A DNA stretch of 64,000 nt, taken from positions 238,784 to 302,783 of the forward strand of contig JAEYRH010000005.1 in assembly GCA_023435705.1 (NCBI GenBank), written 5' to 3'. Below are positions 26,202 to 36,000 of this stretch, piece by piece. The DNA comes from Bacillota bacterium (GTDB taxonomy: Bacteria > Bacillota > Clostridia > Christensenellales > UMGS416). Every line of letters begins with the position of its first letter. The stretch's first letter is position 1. Made by a program: the position numbers and the translations under genes. The notes beneath the pieces are model-generated. The model was given only the letters and a program-made list of their open reading frames with translations. It made no database searches and was not told the DNA's origin.

Positions 26202-28205
26202 CTACACATATTTTGTGTCTAACTGGCTCGGATGCCTCTTGAAGAAATCCACCCTTGGCTCCAAAAACTTCATCTCATGGGTTTCCGGATCAAAGAACGT
26301 CGACAACGGTTCGAGAATGCGCCCCCAATCCCAGAAGTCTTCGCCAAGGTTCAGATATTCCCTGGCCATCTCGGTGCCCTCCGGCGCGAAGGGGTGCATG
26401 AGCGCAATAGCCGTACGCACACCGTGGAAGCCATCGACCAACGTCTGCCGGCGCAGGGCATCGTCGCCCTCAGCATCGGCGCGGCGCATCTGCTCGGCCC
26501 AGCGCTTGTTCACATTGCGGATGTAGGTATCCATCAGGCTCATCACATTGTGCAGCTCGCAGCGGTGCATCAGGCGCTCATATTCCAGCACGCAGGCGCG
26601 GGCTTCCTCCAGCACCTCAGCGGACACAGAGCCGGTCGGGTGCTTGCCCTCATAATACTTCTGGGCCGTATAGAAGCAGGAACGGATGGCCCGGTTCAGC
26701 ACATTGATGAGCAGATTGCCCTCTTTGAGCACCGGGTCAGCCTGACCGGGGTCGGCAGCAGGGTTCAAAGGCTTGGGCTTGAAGCCCACGCTGCGGATGC
26801 CCAGCCCCAGGCCCAGGAAATGCATGCGAAGCTGCTCCGCCGTGTAATAGTCCAGCAGCTGGCCGGCGGTGGGCGGCTTGATCTTGCCGCTGCTGCTGGC
26901 CTTCTTGTCCAGAAAGAGCAGGTGGTTGTTTACGATGAGGTCGGGCAGCTGCATCTGCCCCTCCGGCGGGTCAGCCACGGGGTCCGGCCCCTGCTGGCCC
27001 ATAAACATCGCCATCTCCGCAGGACCGTAGAAATACACATTGTCCTGCCCGATGAACTGATACACGGCGGCATCCTTGCTGCACCACCACTGAGGCCAGC
27101 TATCCTGTGTTTCACCGCGGTTCTCCAGTGCCGCACGGGTGAAGGAAATGGGCGCCCAGAGCGACTCCGGCCACACCCACACGGTGAGACCATCAAGCCC
27201 CTCCAGCGCCGGCGCGGGCACACCCCAGCTGATGTTGCCGGTGAGGCGGAAGGGCACCAGCGCCTTGCCGGTGCGGTAGCGGATGCCAGCCGCACTAAGT
27301 TGCCGGCAGGCCTCCTCCCGTTGTACGAGGCGTTCAAACACAAGCGTGAAGGAGCTCTTGCCCTCCTCATCCACCACGGTGTGCGGCGGCAGGCTGGAGC
27401 GCAGAGGCTCCACCTCCTCCTGCCGGTCACGCTTGATGTGCACGGCGGGCTTTTCCAGAAACTCCGCCATGCTCCTGGTGGCAAAGCTCCGGCTGGTGGG
27501 CCGGACGGCATAATCCTCAAGCCATTTCTCAAGCAATTCATGGAACCCGTCCAACTTGAAGTACCAGTTTTCCACGTCGCGCATCTCCGGTGTCTGGCCG
27601 GTCAAGGTGCTTTTCGGGGCGATGAGCTCACTGGGCAGGTAGGAGTGACCGAGCGAGCACTCGTCGGCATAACCCTGCTCGGACGCGCAGCCCTCAATGG
27701 GGCACCGCCCCACCACCTGGCGGCCATTCAGAAACACACCCCGCTCAGGATCAAAAAACTGCTGCGTGGTGAGCTTGATGAGGTGTCCATTGCGGTGAAG
27801 GCCGGTGATGAACTCGTCGGTCATCTGCCGATGGATCTCCCCTGCTCGGCCCAGCGCTGACGCGCCATAGAGCGTGAGGCTGATGTGGTACTCATCCAGC
27901 ACGTTCTTCTGGCGGGCATGGTAACCGGACACATAGTCTTCCAGTGTGCCATCATACCCCTCCTGCTCGCGGAGCTTGCGCCAGCTTTCCAGGATCGGTG
28001 AGCCGTAACAATCGGTACCAGACACGAAGATCACATTGTCCGGCCCGATGCGGTCGCGCAGAAACCGGGCGTAGCAGTCCGCCGGCACAAAGACTCCGCC
28101 GATGTGGCCCAGGTGCAGGTCTTTATTGCCATAGGGCATGCCCGCCGTCACAATGGCCCGTTTGGGAAAGACCGGCCTTTCCGCGGAGTTCTCAATCGTT
28201 TCCAT
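26202..28205 (-). CDS. metG: Divergent methionyl-tRNA synthetase
   Basis: A 667-residue class I synthetase that should charge tRNA-Met. The HIGH motif is HLGHIGG after the typical GMPYGNKDL opening. GTDCYGSPI and the zinc-knuckle region (CPIEGC...DECSLGH) follow, then the editing/anticodon part. The KMSKS loop, however, reads DKKASSSGK, so Met is Ala and the second Lys is Ser; the last Lys of the loop is displaced. The second zinc knuckle lacks two cysteines usual in MetG. There is no C-terminal tRNA-binding domain of the EMAP type. The ATG at 28205 has AGGAGG at 28213-28218. A T-box leader precedes it, which supports a real synthetase. It may be a second, specialised MetRS; the main copy could be elsewhere. 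Confidence 0.88.
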   Translation of the reverse strand: METIENSAERPVFPKRAIVTAGMPYGNKDLHLGHIGGVFVPADCYARFLRDRIGPDNVIFVSGTDCYGSPILESWRKLREQEGYDGTLEDYVSGYHARQKNVLDEYHISLTLYGASALGRAGEIHRQMTDEFITGLHRNGHLIKLTTQQFFDPERGVFLNGRQVVGRCPIEGCASEQGYADECSLGHSYLPSELIAPKSTLTGQTPEMRDVENWYFKLDGFHELLEKWLEDYAVRPTSRSFATRSMAEFLEKPAVHIKRDRQEEVEPLRSSLPPHTVVDEEGKSSFTLVFERLVQREEACRQLSAAGIRYRTGKALVPFRLTGNISWGVPAPALEGLDGLTVWVWPESLWAPISFTRAALENRGETQDSWPQWWCSKDAAVYQFIGQDNVYFYGPAEMAMFMGQQGPDPVADPPEGQMQLPDLIVNNHLLFLDKKASSSGKIKPPTAGQLLDYYTAEQLRMHFLGLGLGIRSVGFKPKPLNPAADPGQADPVLKEGNLLINVLNRAIRSCFYTAQKYYEGKHPTGSVSAEVLEEARACVLEYERLMHRCELHNVMSLMDTYIRNVNKRWAEQMRRADAEGDDALRRQTLVDGFHGVRTAIALMHPFAPEGTEMAREYLNLGEDFWDWGRILEPLSTFFDPETHEMKFLEPRVDFFKRHPSQLDTKYV

Positions 28206-28239
28206 TCCTTTTCCTCCTGACGATTTCAATCAATAAACA

Positions 28240-28536
28240 TAAAAAAGCTCCCGCCGCCAGGACACTGCCTGGGGACGAGAGCCATTGCTTCGTGATACCA
28301 CCCCGGTTTGCCGATGCCTCGCGGCAGCGGCCTCATGTGCACACCGAACCGATCGGGATACACTGGCACGATAACGGGTGCGTCCGGCGCGGCCTACCCC
28401 CGAAAAACGGGCTCAACCCACTGCTCCAAGGCCTGTTCGGTCCGCTTTGCCCTGCCCGTTCTCAGCATCGGGGCTCTCTGTGGGGGCTCAGGGTGGGCCT
28501 ACTATCCCTCTTCGTAGCATTTGCTCTGTGGAATTG
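28240..28536 (-). ncRNA. T-box riboswitch of metG
   Basis: A minus-strand leader with the T-box core GGGGTGGTATCACG, which pairs with the uncharged tRNA 3' end. An AG-rich bulge (CAGAGAGCC) and a following hairpin with GATGCTGAGA mark the distal part of stem I. A terminator hairpin (GCTCTCGTCC...GGCGGGAGC) ends in TTTTTT at about 28240. The variable T-box base is U, which pairs with discriminator A73, as in tRNA-Met. I could not place the specifier codon securely; AUG is expected from the gene. Uncharged tRNA-Met should stabilise the antiterminator and switch metG on. Confidence 0.88.
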
Positions 28537-28542
28537 GTCTGT

Positions 28543-28571
28543 ATTATAGTCTCGGGCGGAAGGTTTGTAAA
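28543..28571 (-). promoter_or_regulatory. Promoter of the T-box/metG transcript
   Basis: TTTACA (28566-28571), a 17-base spacer and TATAAT (28543-28548) on the minus strand. Confidence 0.75.
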
Positions 28572-28574
28572 GCG

Positions 28575-29222
28575 TCACTTCTTCCTTTGTTTGAAATCCC
28601 GCTCAATCGAAGCTTTCCACTCCGCCCCCACCGGAGCGCTGGCTCGCACCGCGCTCACAAGATTGCTCACTGCGGCGTAGTTGACTTCAGTGCCATGGCT
28701 ATCCGCATGGTAGTTGGCGGCGCGATCAGCCCCAATGCCCATGCTGGCTGCTGTGGAGATGGCGTCAATGTTGGCACCCAGAAAAACAAACTCCCAGCCG
28801 TATTTCGATTGCTCGAGCTCCACCAACTCCTTCACTTTGCCATAAGTATACTCCCGGCTGGCGTTCTCCATCCCGTCGGTGGTGATCACGAAGAGCACCT
28901 TCTCTGCACGCAGCTCATCAGCGGTGTGTTTCTGGGCGTTGGCGATTTTGTGGATCGTCTTGCCGATGGCGTCCAGCAACGCCGTGCTGCCACCCACATA
29001 GTATTCTTTCTCCGTAATGGGCCGAATGCCCCCGATGCTGATGCGGTCGTGCAGCAGCTCATAGTTGTTGTCAAACAGCACCGTGGTCACCACGGCCTCG
29101 CCGGGTGCTTCCTGCTGCTTTTTGAGCATCGCATTGAACCCGCCGATGGTGTCTGCCTCCAACTCCGCCATGGAGCCGCTGCGGTCCAGGATGAACACCA
29201 ACTCCGTCAATCCCTGTTTCAT
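28575..29222 (-). CDS. Von Willebrand factor A-domain protein
   Basis: A 215-residue cytoplasmic VWA protein. The metal-ion-dependent adhesion site is complete: DRSGSM near residue 13, GGSTALLDAIG with the Thr ligand, and TTDGMENAS with the Asp. Bacterial VWA proteins of this small type (TerY-like) often serve as scaffolds in stress, tellurite or secretion systems. The ATG at 29222 is chosen because AGGAGG lies eight bases upstream; the Met two codons earlier would be too close. The macrodomain gene ends 76 bases upstream on the same strand, so the two may be co-expressed. Confidence 0.85.
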   Translation of the reverse strand: MKQGLTELVFILDRSGSMAELEADTIGGFNAMLKKQQEAPGEAVVTTVLFDNNYELLHDRISIGGIRPITEKEYYVGGSTALLDAIGKTIHKIANAQKHTADELRAEKVLFVITTDGMENASREYTYGKVKELVELEQSKYGWEFVFLGANIDAISTAASMGIGADRAANYHADSHGTEVNYAAVSNLVSAVRASAPVGAEWKASIERDFKQRKK

Positions 29223-29298
29223 ATCCATTGCCTCCTCAGCTTGATGGGGCAAGGATACCATAGGGTCTCGAGCCGGTGGTCGCCCGCAAAGCGACATA

Positions 29299-30318
29299 TC
29301 ACCCGCCCAGCAGCGCCTGGTCGAATGCGAAGAGCGCCTCGTTGATCTCGTGGATGTTGTGGTTACCCCGCTCAATAAAGTAGCGGACAATCACGTCGGC
29401 CTTGCTGCTGGGCGACAGTGTGTAGCCTGCCCGGGCGAGCAGGGCGCGCGTCTCCTCCAGGTTCAACCGGAGGGCCACAGCCAGCGCGATGGCAGTGGGC
29501 TTGCTGGGGTTATAACCCTTCCCTGCGCGGATCTTGGAGAAGAGCTTGCGGTCCAGGTTGGCCCGCTTGTAGACTTCCACGTCGGTCATGCCACGCTGGT
29601 CAATCAGCTTCAGCAGCGACTCGGAAAATGAGATATCCAGGCTTTCCAGCGCCTTTTGAAGGTTGCCTACCGGCGCAAGCGCCGGAGCCGGTGCCAACGC
29701 CTCTGTGCGCAGCGACAGCACCTGTTTTTCCAATAGCCCCTCACCCTGAGGCGGGCGGCGACGCAGCCGTTCAAGGCTTAGGCTCTGGTCGGCATAATTG
29801 TCATCGATGTAGCGGGCGATGTCATCAAACAGCGCCTCACCGATCTGGAAGGACTGCCTGTCAAACACGACCAGGAAGACCTGCATTTCGTGGCCAGCCA
29901 GGAATTCCTCGATTGCAGACACGGCCACCCGCAGCGCCTGGTCCTTCGGGTATCCATAGATCCCGGAGGAGATCAACGGGAAGGCGACTGACTTCAGCCG
30001 GTGCTTCTCGGCAAGCTGCAGCGCGCTGCTGTAGCAGCTGCGCAGCAGCGCCTCCTCCCCATGGCCGCCGCCCTGCCACACCGGGCCTACGGCGTGGATG
30101 ATGTGGCGGGCGGGTAACCGGTAGCCCCCGGTGATCACTGCCTGGCCGGTCTCGCAGCCGCCGATGCGGTCGCACTCCGCTTGCAGCTCTCGGGCTCCTG
30201 CGGCGTTGAAGATCGCGCCGCACACACCGCCGCCCATCTCAAGCGACCGGTTGGCCGCGTTCACAATGGCGTCTGTATCCATTCTGGTAATATCGTTTCG
30301 GACAATTTGGAACGGCAT
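29299..30318 (-). CDS. Macrodomain protein fused to a helical regulatory domain
   Basis: A 339-residue protein. Residues 1-175 are a macrodomain: DAIVNAANRSLEMGGGVCG binds ADP-ribose, then IIHAVGPVW and FPLISSGIYGYP, so it should hydrolyse or bind ADP-ribose or O-acetyl-ADP-ribose. After a linker, about 220-339 form a helical domain with TDVEVYKRANLDRKLFSKIR and PSKPTAIALAVALRLNLEET. Its layout resembles a Cro/XRE-like fold and the same module is known fused to macrodomains in Firmicutes. The ATG at 30318 has GGA-GGAAA just upstream. It lies between the M6 peptidase terminator and the VWA gene. Confidence 0.88.
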   Translation of the reverse strand: MPFQIVRNDITRMDTDAIVNAANRSLEMGGGVCGAIFNAAGARELQAECDRIGGCETGQAVITGGYRLPARHIIHAVGPVWQGGGHGEEALLRSCYSSALQLAEKHRLKSVAFPLISSGIYGYPKDQALRVAVSAIEEFLAGHEMQVFLVVFDRQSFQIGEALFDDIARYIDDNYADQSLSLERLRRRPPQGEGLLEKQVLSLRTEALAPAPALAPVGNLQKALESLDISFSESLLKLIDQRGMTDVEVYKRANLDRKLFSKIRAGKGYNPSKPTAIALAVALRLNLEETRALLARAGYTLSPSSKADVIVRYFIERGNHNIHEINEALFAFDQALLGG

Positions 30319-30333
30319 GGCTTTCCTCCAGAA

Positions 30334-30364
30334 AACGCCCCTTGCCGAAAGCCGGCAAGGGGCG
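30334..30364 (-). terminator. Intrinsic terminator of the M6 peptidase gene
   Basis: ACGCCCCTTGCCGG and its complement form a 14-base stem around CTTT and end in TTTTC on the minus strand. It separates the M6 gene from the macrodomain gene. Confidence 0.85.
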
Positions 30365-30389
30365 TAAATCACGATTGCGTGAGTTGGGT

Positions 30390-32741
30390 TTACTTGTAGA
30401 TTTCCATGGCGCCCTTGGAATAGTCGGGGGCGCTTCCGGTCACCCGGACCTTCAAGCCGCAGACCGGCAGCCTCAGGCCGCTGTAGGGCGACTTCACGGA
30501 AAACCAGGACTGAGCGTCGCTGAACGCGGGCACCGCCTGTTTGCCGGGCAGGTTGGGGTTCAATGCCCAGGAATAAACGGACAGGTTCATGTCCGGCGCC
30601 TTGGTCAGGCTGAACGCCGCGTCATGGAGCTGGATGAAGGGCATATACCCGGTGCGCAGGCCACTCTCGTTGCCGTTGCCCAGGCCGGCATTCAGATAGA
30701 CATACTGCGTGGCATCCACGACGCCGATCTGGCCGTATCCGGGATGGACCCCAACAAAGTTGTCGGTGTAGTTGGTGTTCACATACCACATCAGCAATCC
30801 CTTATTGTTTGACACACGGGCACGGGCCAGCGTGGTCAACCCGGCGTCCACGCCCTTGTAGCTGCGCCACTCAAGCACATAATAGTGGCTTCCTGTCTTC
30901 GAACCGGTGGAAACAGACCAACCGCCGGTGGTGAAGCTGCCCAAGCCGGCTTCGGCGTTTTCCGCCACGATCGCCGCACCGTCAGCCATTACCTTCACAT
31001 TATCCACAAACATGCCGGCCAACTCGGTGCCCCAGTCGGTGGCATAACGGAAGCGGAGCTTGATGTTCTGCCCGGCATAGGCAGACAGGTCGATAGATTC
31101 TGAAATCCAGCCGTTGCTGTTGCCGGTATAGGCAGGCAGGCTGTTGGCGATGGTGGGATAGGCTTCGGGGTTGTGGAAATCCGCCGCCATGTTGGGAGTG
31201 GAAAGCGAGGTCCAGGTGACACCATCGGTGGACACCTGCACAAAGCCAGCATCCCAATTCTCCTCAATATCATACCACACGCTGTAGGTGAACGTGGCAG
31301 AGGCCTTGCCGGTCAAGTCCACCGGCAGAACCATTGAGTTATCGATCTCGGTGCCGGTGCCGCTGTAGAATTCCTTCAGGCCCTCAAAGGGTTTATTGAG
31401 CACAAGGACATTCTTCTCCTTGGGCATGCGCACCAGGATCGCCTGCAGATTGCCGGTGTTCATGCTGGCCGTGTCCATCGTCGTGCTGATCTTGGTGAGG
31501 GTCTTGAAGTCCTGAAGCGTCCAGTTGATCCAGTCGCCGCCATGGGTCAGGCCCAGCAGGATCCGGCTGTAAGGGTTGATGCCGGTGGGCATCGCTCCGC
31601 CCGGTGCGCCGCCCCAGCTGCCGCTGCCCATGATGGACCAGTATTCCACGATATCGCCATCGGCGGTGTAGGCAGTGTCATAATCGTCAGGGATGCCCAG
31701 ATCATGCACAAACTCATGGGCAAACACGCCCACCGCGCCATTTTCCGGCTCAGTGGTATAGCTGTAGATCGCGGTATCGTTGCCGTTGTTGGGCACGACA
31801 ACCGGGTTGACGTCCACCGAGGAGCTGTGGGACCAAATCGCGTCGTCACCCAGCACACCGCCGCCGGCCTCCTGGCCGATGCCGGGGAAAATGACCATCA
31901 AATGATCCACGATGCCGTCCGGTTCGTCCAGGTCGCCATCGCCATCCATGTCGTATGGATCTTCCATATCATAATCGGAAAGATCCACACCGGAGTCCAG
32001 CGCGGCGGCCACGATGTCCGTCACATACTGGCGGATGTTGATGTTGTGGCTGGTATCAGAATCCTGGCCGTAATACTGCCCGTCTTTCGGTGCGGTAAAC
32101 CACCCCAGCACATCACCGGTCACATTCAGATTGCCGTTGGACTGCTCTTTGAAATACTGCCGGAAGGTGGGTGACTTTGTGCCCTCCGGTGTGGTGTAGT
32201 ACCCGTCGCCAAACAGCAGCTGTTGGTAATGGGCAGCGCTGAAATCCTGCGTCCAGTAGGTGCGGCCGAGGTCGGCCGGCTTGGCGATCTGGTTGTTGGC
32301 CATGTCGCTGAACTGCCCCAGCAGCACCAACACCTTGACCGTCTTCATGGGGCTTCCATAGGCCGTGGCAGTGGCTGCCGGCAGCGTGCCGGCTTTATAC
32401 TTGCCAAACTTCTTGCCGGCATGGCCGCCGTTCAGCGCACCGTCAAGCAGTGAGGACGCAATGGAGGAGCGCATCTTTTCAAGTTTCCCGGCCTGCCCGC
32501 GGTTCAGCGAGCCACCGGCAAAATTGGCCAAAGCCTTATTGAGTTCCAGTTGTGTGGCCTTGGCCGACAGCTTGCCGGATGCCACAAGCGAATCTGCCAC
32601 AAGGTCACGGTTCATTGGGGCGTAATGGATCGCGCTGCCCGGAGCATCCGGGGAGGCTGCCTGCACCGTCATCGCCCCTGGCGCCACGCCCAGCGCGAAC
32701 ACCATGGCCGCAGTGATGGCAAATACAATCAGCTTTTTCAT
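30390..32741 (-). CDS. Secreted M6 (immune inhibitor A-like) metalloprotease
   Basis: A 783-residue secreted zinc protease. Residues 1-28 are a signal peptide (KK start, VQA-A cut). A propeptide of about 100 residues follows. The catalytic motif HEFVHDLGIPDDYD (342-355) is the HExxHxxGxxD of M6 enzymes, and YWSIMGSGSWGG is the downstream Met-turn. DMDGDGDLDEPDG (264-276) is a calcium-binding loop. About 480-620 look like a carbohydrate-binding-like jelly roll (VQVSTDGVTWTSL). It would degrade extracellular proteins; InhA in Bacillus cleaves host antibacterial peptides. AAGGAGG precedes the ATG. The promoter is at 32793-32821. Confidence 0.9.
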   Translation of the reverse strand: MKKLIVFAITAAMVFALGVAPGAMTVQAASPDAPGSAIHYAPMNRDLVADSLVASGKLSAKATQLELNKALANFAGGSLNRGQAGKLEKMRSSIASSLLDGALNGGHAGKKFGKYKAGTLPAATATAYGSPMKTVKVLVLLGQFSDMANNQIAKPADLGRTYWTQDFSAAHYQQLLFGDGYYTTPEGTKSPTFRQYFKEQSNGNLNVTGDVLGWFTAPKDGQYYGQDSDTSHNINIRQYVTDIVAAALDSGVDLSDYDMEDPYDMDGDGDLDEPDGIVDHLMVIFPGIGQEAGGGVLGDDAIWSHSSSVDVNPVVVPNNGNDTAIYSYTTEPENGAVGVFAHEFVHDLGIPDDYDTAYTADGDIVEYWSIMGSGSWGGAPGGAMPTGINPYSRILLGLTHGGDWINWTLQDFKTLTKISTTMDTASMNTGNLQAILVRMPKEKNVLVLNKPFEGLKEFYSGTGTEIDNSMVLPVDLTGKASATFTYSVWYDIEENWDAGFVQVSTDGVTWTSLSTPNMAADFHNPEAYPTIANSLPAYTGNSNGWISESIDLSAYAGQNIKLRFRYATDWGTELAGMFVDNVKVMADGAAIVAENAEAGLGSFTTGGWSVSTGSKTGSHYYVLEWRSYKGVDAGLTTLARARVSNNKGLLMWYVNTNYTDNFVGVHPGYGQIGVVDATQYVYLNAGLGNGNESGLRTGYMPFIQLHDAAFSLTKAPDMNLSVYSWALNPNLPGKQAVPAFSDAQSWFSVKSPYSGLRLPVCGLKVRVTGSAPDYSKGAMEIYK

Positions 32742-32792
32742 AAGATTGCCTCCTTATCTATGTATTGATATGTTCAAATGGTAATTATGAGA

Positions 32793-32821
32793 AATATACG
32801 CTCAATTACCACAAAAGTGAA
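32793..32821 (-). promoter_or_regulatory. Promoter of the M6 peptidase gene
   Basis: TTCACT (32816-32821), a 17-base spacer and TATATT (32793-32798). The AATTACCACAAA block at 32804-32815 lies in the spacer and is mirrored by a GGTAATT block at 32856-32862, a possible operator. Confidence 0.5.
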
Positions 32822-32960
32822 GTGCTTTTGCGCTCCCAATTTGTGGCAAAATTGCGGTAATTTCAACCTCAATGAAGATAAGACCGTTTACAACTGCACT
32901 AGAGAGTAAGACGCGTCTAAAAAACCGCTGCGCTCAAACGCTAAGTGTTGATAATCCTCC

Positions 32961-32989
32961 GTGACATCAACCAAAGGAAAGCCTATAAT
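32961..32989 (+). promoter_or_regulatory. Promoter of the beta-galactosidase gene
   Basis: GTGACA (32961-32966), a 17-base spacer and TATAAT (32984-32989). AGGAGG and the ATG at 33028 follow. Confidence 0.65.
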
Positions 32990-33027
32990 GATTTTGCCAT
33001 TTCCAGTATTTCACAGGAGGCCATCCA

Positions 33028-36000
33028 ATGCGGACAGGCAAAGAGTTCCCCGACTACCAGAACCCAAAGCTACTGCAAAAGGGCAGGCTGCCCGCCCACG
33101 CCACGCTCTTCCCCTTCGACTCGGTGGAAGGAGCAGTGTCCGGCCAGCGGGGCATGAGCAACCGGTATCTGAGCCTCAACGGCGTGTGGCGTTTCTTTCT
33201 GGCTGACAGGCCCAATGACCTGCCCGGCGAGTTCTGGGAAATCGACTATGATGACGCCGACTGGGACGACATGGCCCTGCCCTGCTGCTGGGAGATGGAA
33301 GGCTACGGCGTGCCCGTCTATACCAATGTGAAATACCCGATCCCCTACGACCCGCCCTTTGTGCCTGACGAGAACCCGGTGGGCTGCTACCGCAAATACT
33401 TTACGATGCCCGAGGGCTGGGCTGACATGCGCACCCATGTGACCTTTGAGGGTGTGGACTCTGCCTACTATGTGTGGGTGAACGGTCATATAGCCGGCTT
33501 TTCCAAGGTGCCGCACATGCCGGCGGAGTTTGACATCACCGACTTTGTGGCTGCCGGCCCCAACGTGATGGCCGTGCAGGTGCTTAAATATTCAGACGGA
33601 ACCTATCTGGAGGATCAGGACATGTGGCGCATGTCCGGCATCTTCCGCGACGTCTACCTGACCGCCCACGGCCACAGCTATCTCCGCGACGCATGGGTGG
33701 AGACGGTGTTTGACAGCGCCTATCAGGACGCCACACTCCAGCTCCATGTTGACGTGGCTTCCAGCGAGTCCGGGGAAACCAAAGTGCGGGCTGAGCTTTT
33801 CGGCGAAGACTGGGCTCCGGTAGCCTCCGGCGTGTTTTCCGGCAGCCTGAAGTTTGGCAGCGCGGCCATCGAGGGTGCGCTTGCTGTGAAAGCGCCCGCC
33901 AAGTGGACCGCCGAAACGCCCACTCTCTACCCGCTGCTGCTCACACTGCTGGGCGAGCACGGCGAGCAGCTGGAGACAGTCCGGATCGACGTGGGTTTCC
34001 GCGATGTGAAAATCGCAGGCGTGGAGCTCATGGTCAATGGCGTGCCGATCAAGATCAAGGGCGTGAACCGCCACGACACCAACGCCGATACCGGCCACAC
34101 CGTGAGTCTGGACGACATGGTGAAAGACATCACGCTGATGAAGCAGCACAACATCAACGCCGTGCGCACCAGCCACTACCCCAACGACCCCCGCTGGCTG
34201 GACCTTTGTGACCGCTACGGCCTCTATGTGATCGATGAGACCGACCTGGAAACCCACGGCACGGTAATGGTGGGCCGCCTGAGCGAGCTTTCAGACAACC
34301 CCGATTGGGAAGCCGCCTATGTGGACCGTGTGGAGCGCATGGTGCGCCGCGACCGCAACCACCCCAGCGTGATCATCTGGTCGCTGGGCAACGAAAGCGG
34401 CTGGGGCTGCAACCATCTGGCGATGATCCGCTGGATCAAGGCAAATGACCTCACCCGCCCGGTGCATTACGAGCACGGGCACGACGCACCGGAGCTGGAC
34501 ATGGTCAGCTGCATGTATCCCACGCTGGATTGGCTGGCTGATGAAGCTGCCAACAAAGCGGACAGCCGCCCGTTTTTTATGTGCGAATACGCCCACGCGA
34601 TGGGCAACGGCCCCGGCAATCTGAAGGAGTATTGGGATTTGATCTACGCCAGCAAGCGCCTGATCGGCGGCTGCGTGTGGGAGTGGGCCGACCATGGCAT
34701 CCGCGCTGAAAACGAGGCAGGAGAAGAATTCTTCGCCTATGGCGGCGACTTCGGTGACCAGCCCAACGACGGCAACTTCTGCATCGACGGCCTCACCACA
34801 CCGGAGCATGACCCCCACACCAGCCTGATTGAGCTCAAAAAAGTGCTGCAGCCGGTGAAGGTGGAAAGCCTTGGGGGCGACTGCATCCGCATCACCAATA
34901 TGAACAACTTTGCTGACCTGACATGGCTCGATGGTGCTTGGCGGGTCACGATGGATGGCAAGACCATCAAATCAGGCATGCTGGGCCAGCTGGACATCGC
35001 ACCTGGCCAATCCCGTGAGATCAGCATCCCCGTGGGTGAGATGGCACGTAACGGCGACTGGCGGCTGGAGACGCTCTTCACATTGAAAGCTGACACGCCA
35101 TGGGCCGAGCGGGGCCACCTGATAGCCCGCGAGCAGCTGGCGTTGAAAGCCGCTGCACTCACCGCCTTTGATGCTACAAGCCTGCCTGCATTGGATGTGA
35201 GCGTGCTGGAGGGCGACATTCTGGTGAGCGGCCAGTGTTTCACGGCGATGTTTTCTGAAGACTCCGGCCGCATGGAGTGGTATGAACACAAGGGGCAACC
35301 GGTGATCTCCGGGCCCATCCTGCCCAACCTGTGGCGGGCCCCCACCGACAACGACAAGCCCATGGTGAACCTCTGGAAGGATGCTGGCCTGGACGCCCTG
35401 CAAAGCCGTGTGGCAGATGTCTGCTATGAGCAGCGAGGCGACAATGTGTTCGAGCTCACCGCCGAAACGGTGCACGGCGCCTACGGCAAAGACCCGGCCC
35501 TCCGCCTGACCAGCCGCTACACCGTGTATGGCGACGGCTCGGTGCGCTGCCGGTTTGAGTTCAAGCCCAGCCAGAACCTGCCCCATCTGCCCCGCCTGGG
35601 CGTCACGATGGAGCTGGAGAGCGACATGGACCGGCTCAAGTGGTATGGCCGGGGCCCCCATGAAAACTATCCGGACAAGAAGACTGCCGCCCACAGCGGC
35701 CTCTATTCCGGCACGGTGGCAGAGCAGCATGAGGAATACACCCGCCCGCAGGAAAACGGCGCCAAGTGCGATGTGGCCTGGGCAATGCTGCACGACGCCA
35801 GGGGCCTGGGGGTGCTCTTTGCCGGGCAACCCAGCTTCAGCTTCAATGCCCACGACTATTCGGATATGGATCTCACCTTGGCGGAGCACACCTATGAGCT
35901 GGAGCGGCAGGAGGCCATCACGCTGGATATCGATTACGCCCAGGGTGGCCTTGGGTCCGCCAGCTGCGGCCCCGGCCCGCTGGAGCAGTATCAGCTGAAA

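Noticed and set aside
26232..27860. A 542-codon plus-strand frame opposite metG
   Set aside because: Antisense shadow of a well-supported synthetase gene; low-complexity His/Leu/Arg content.
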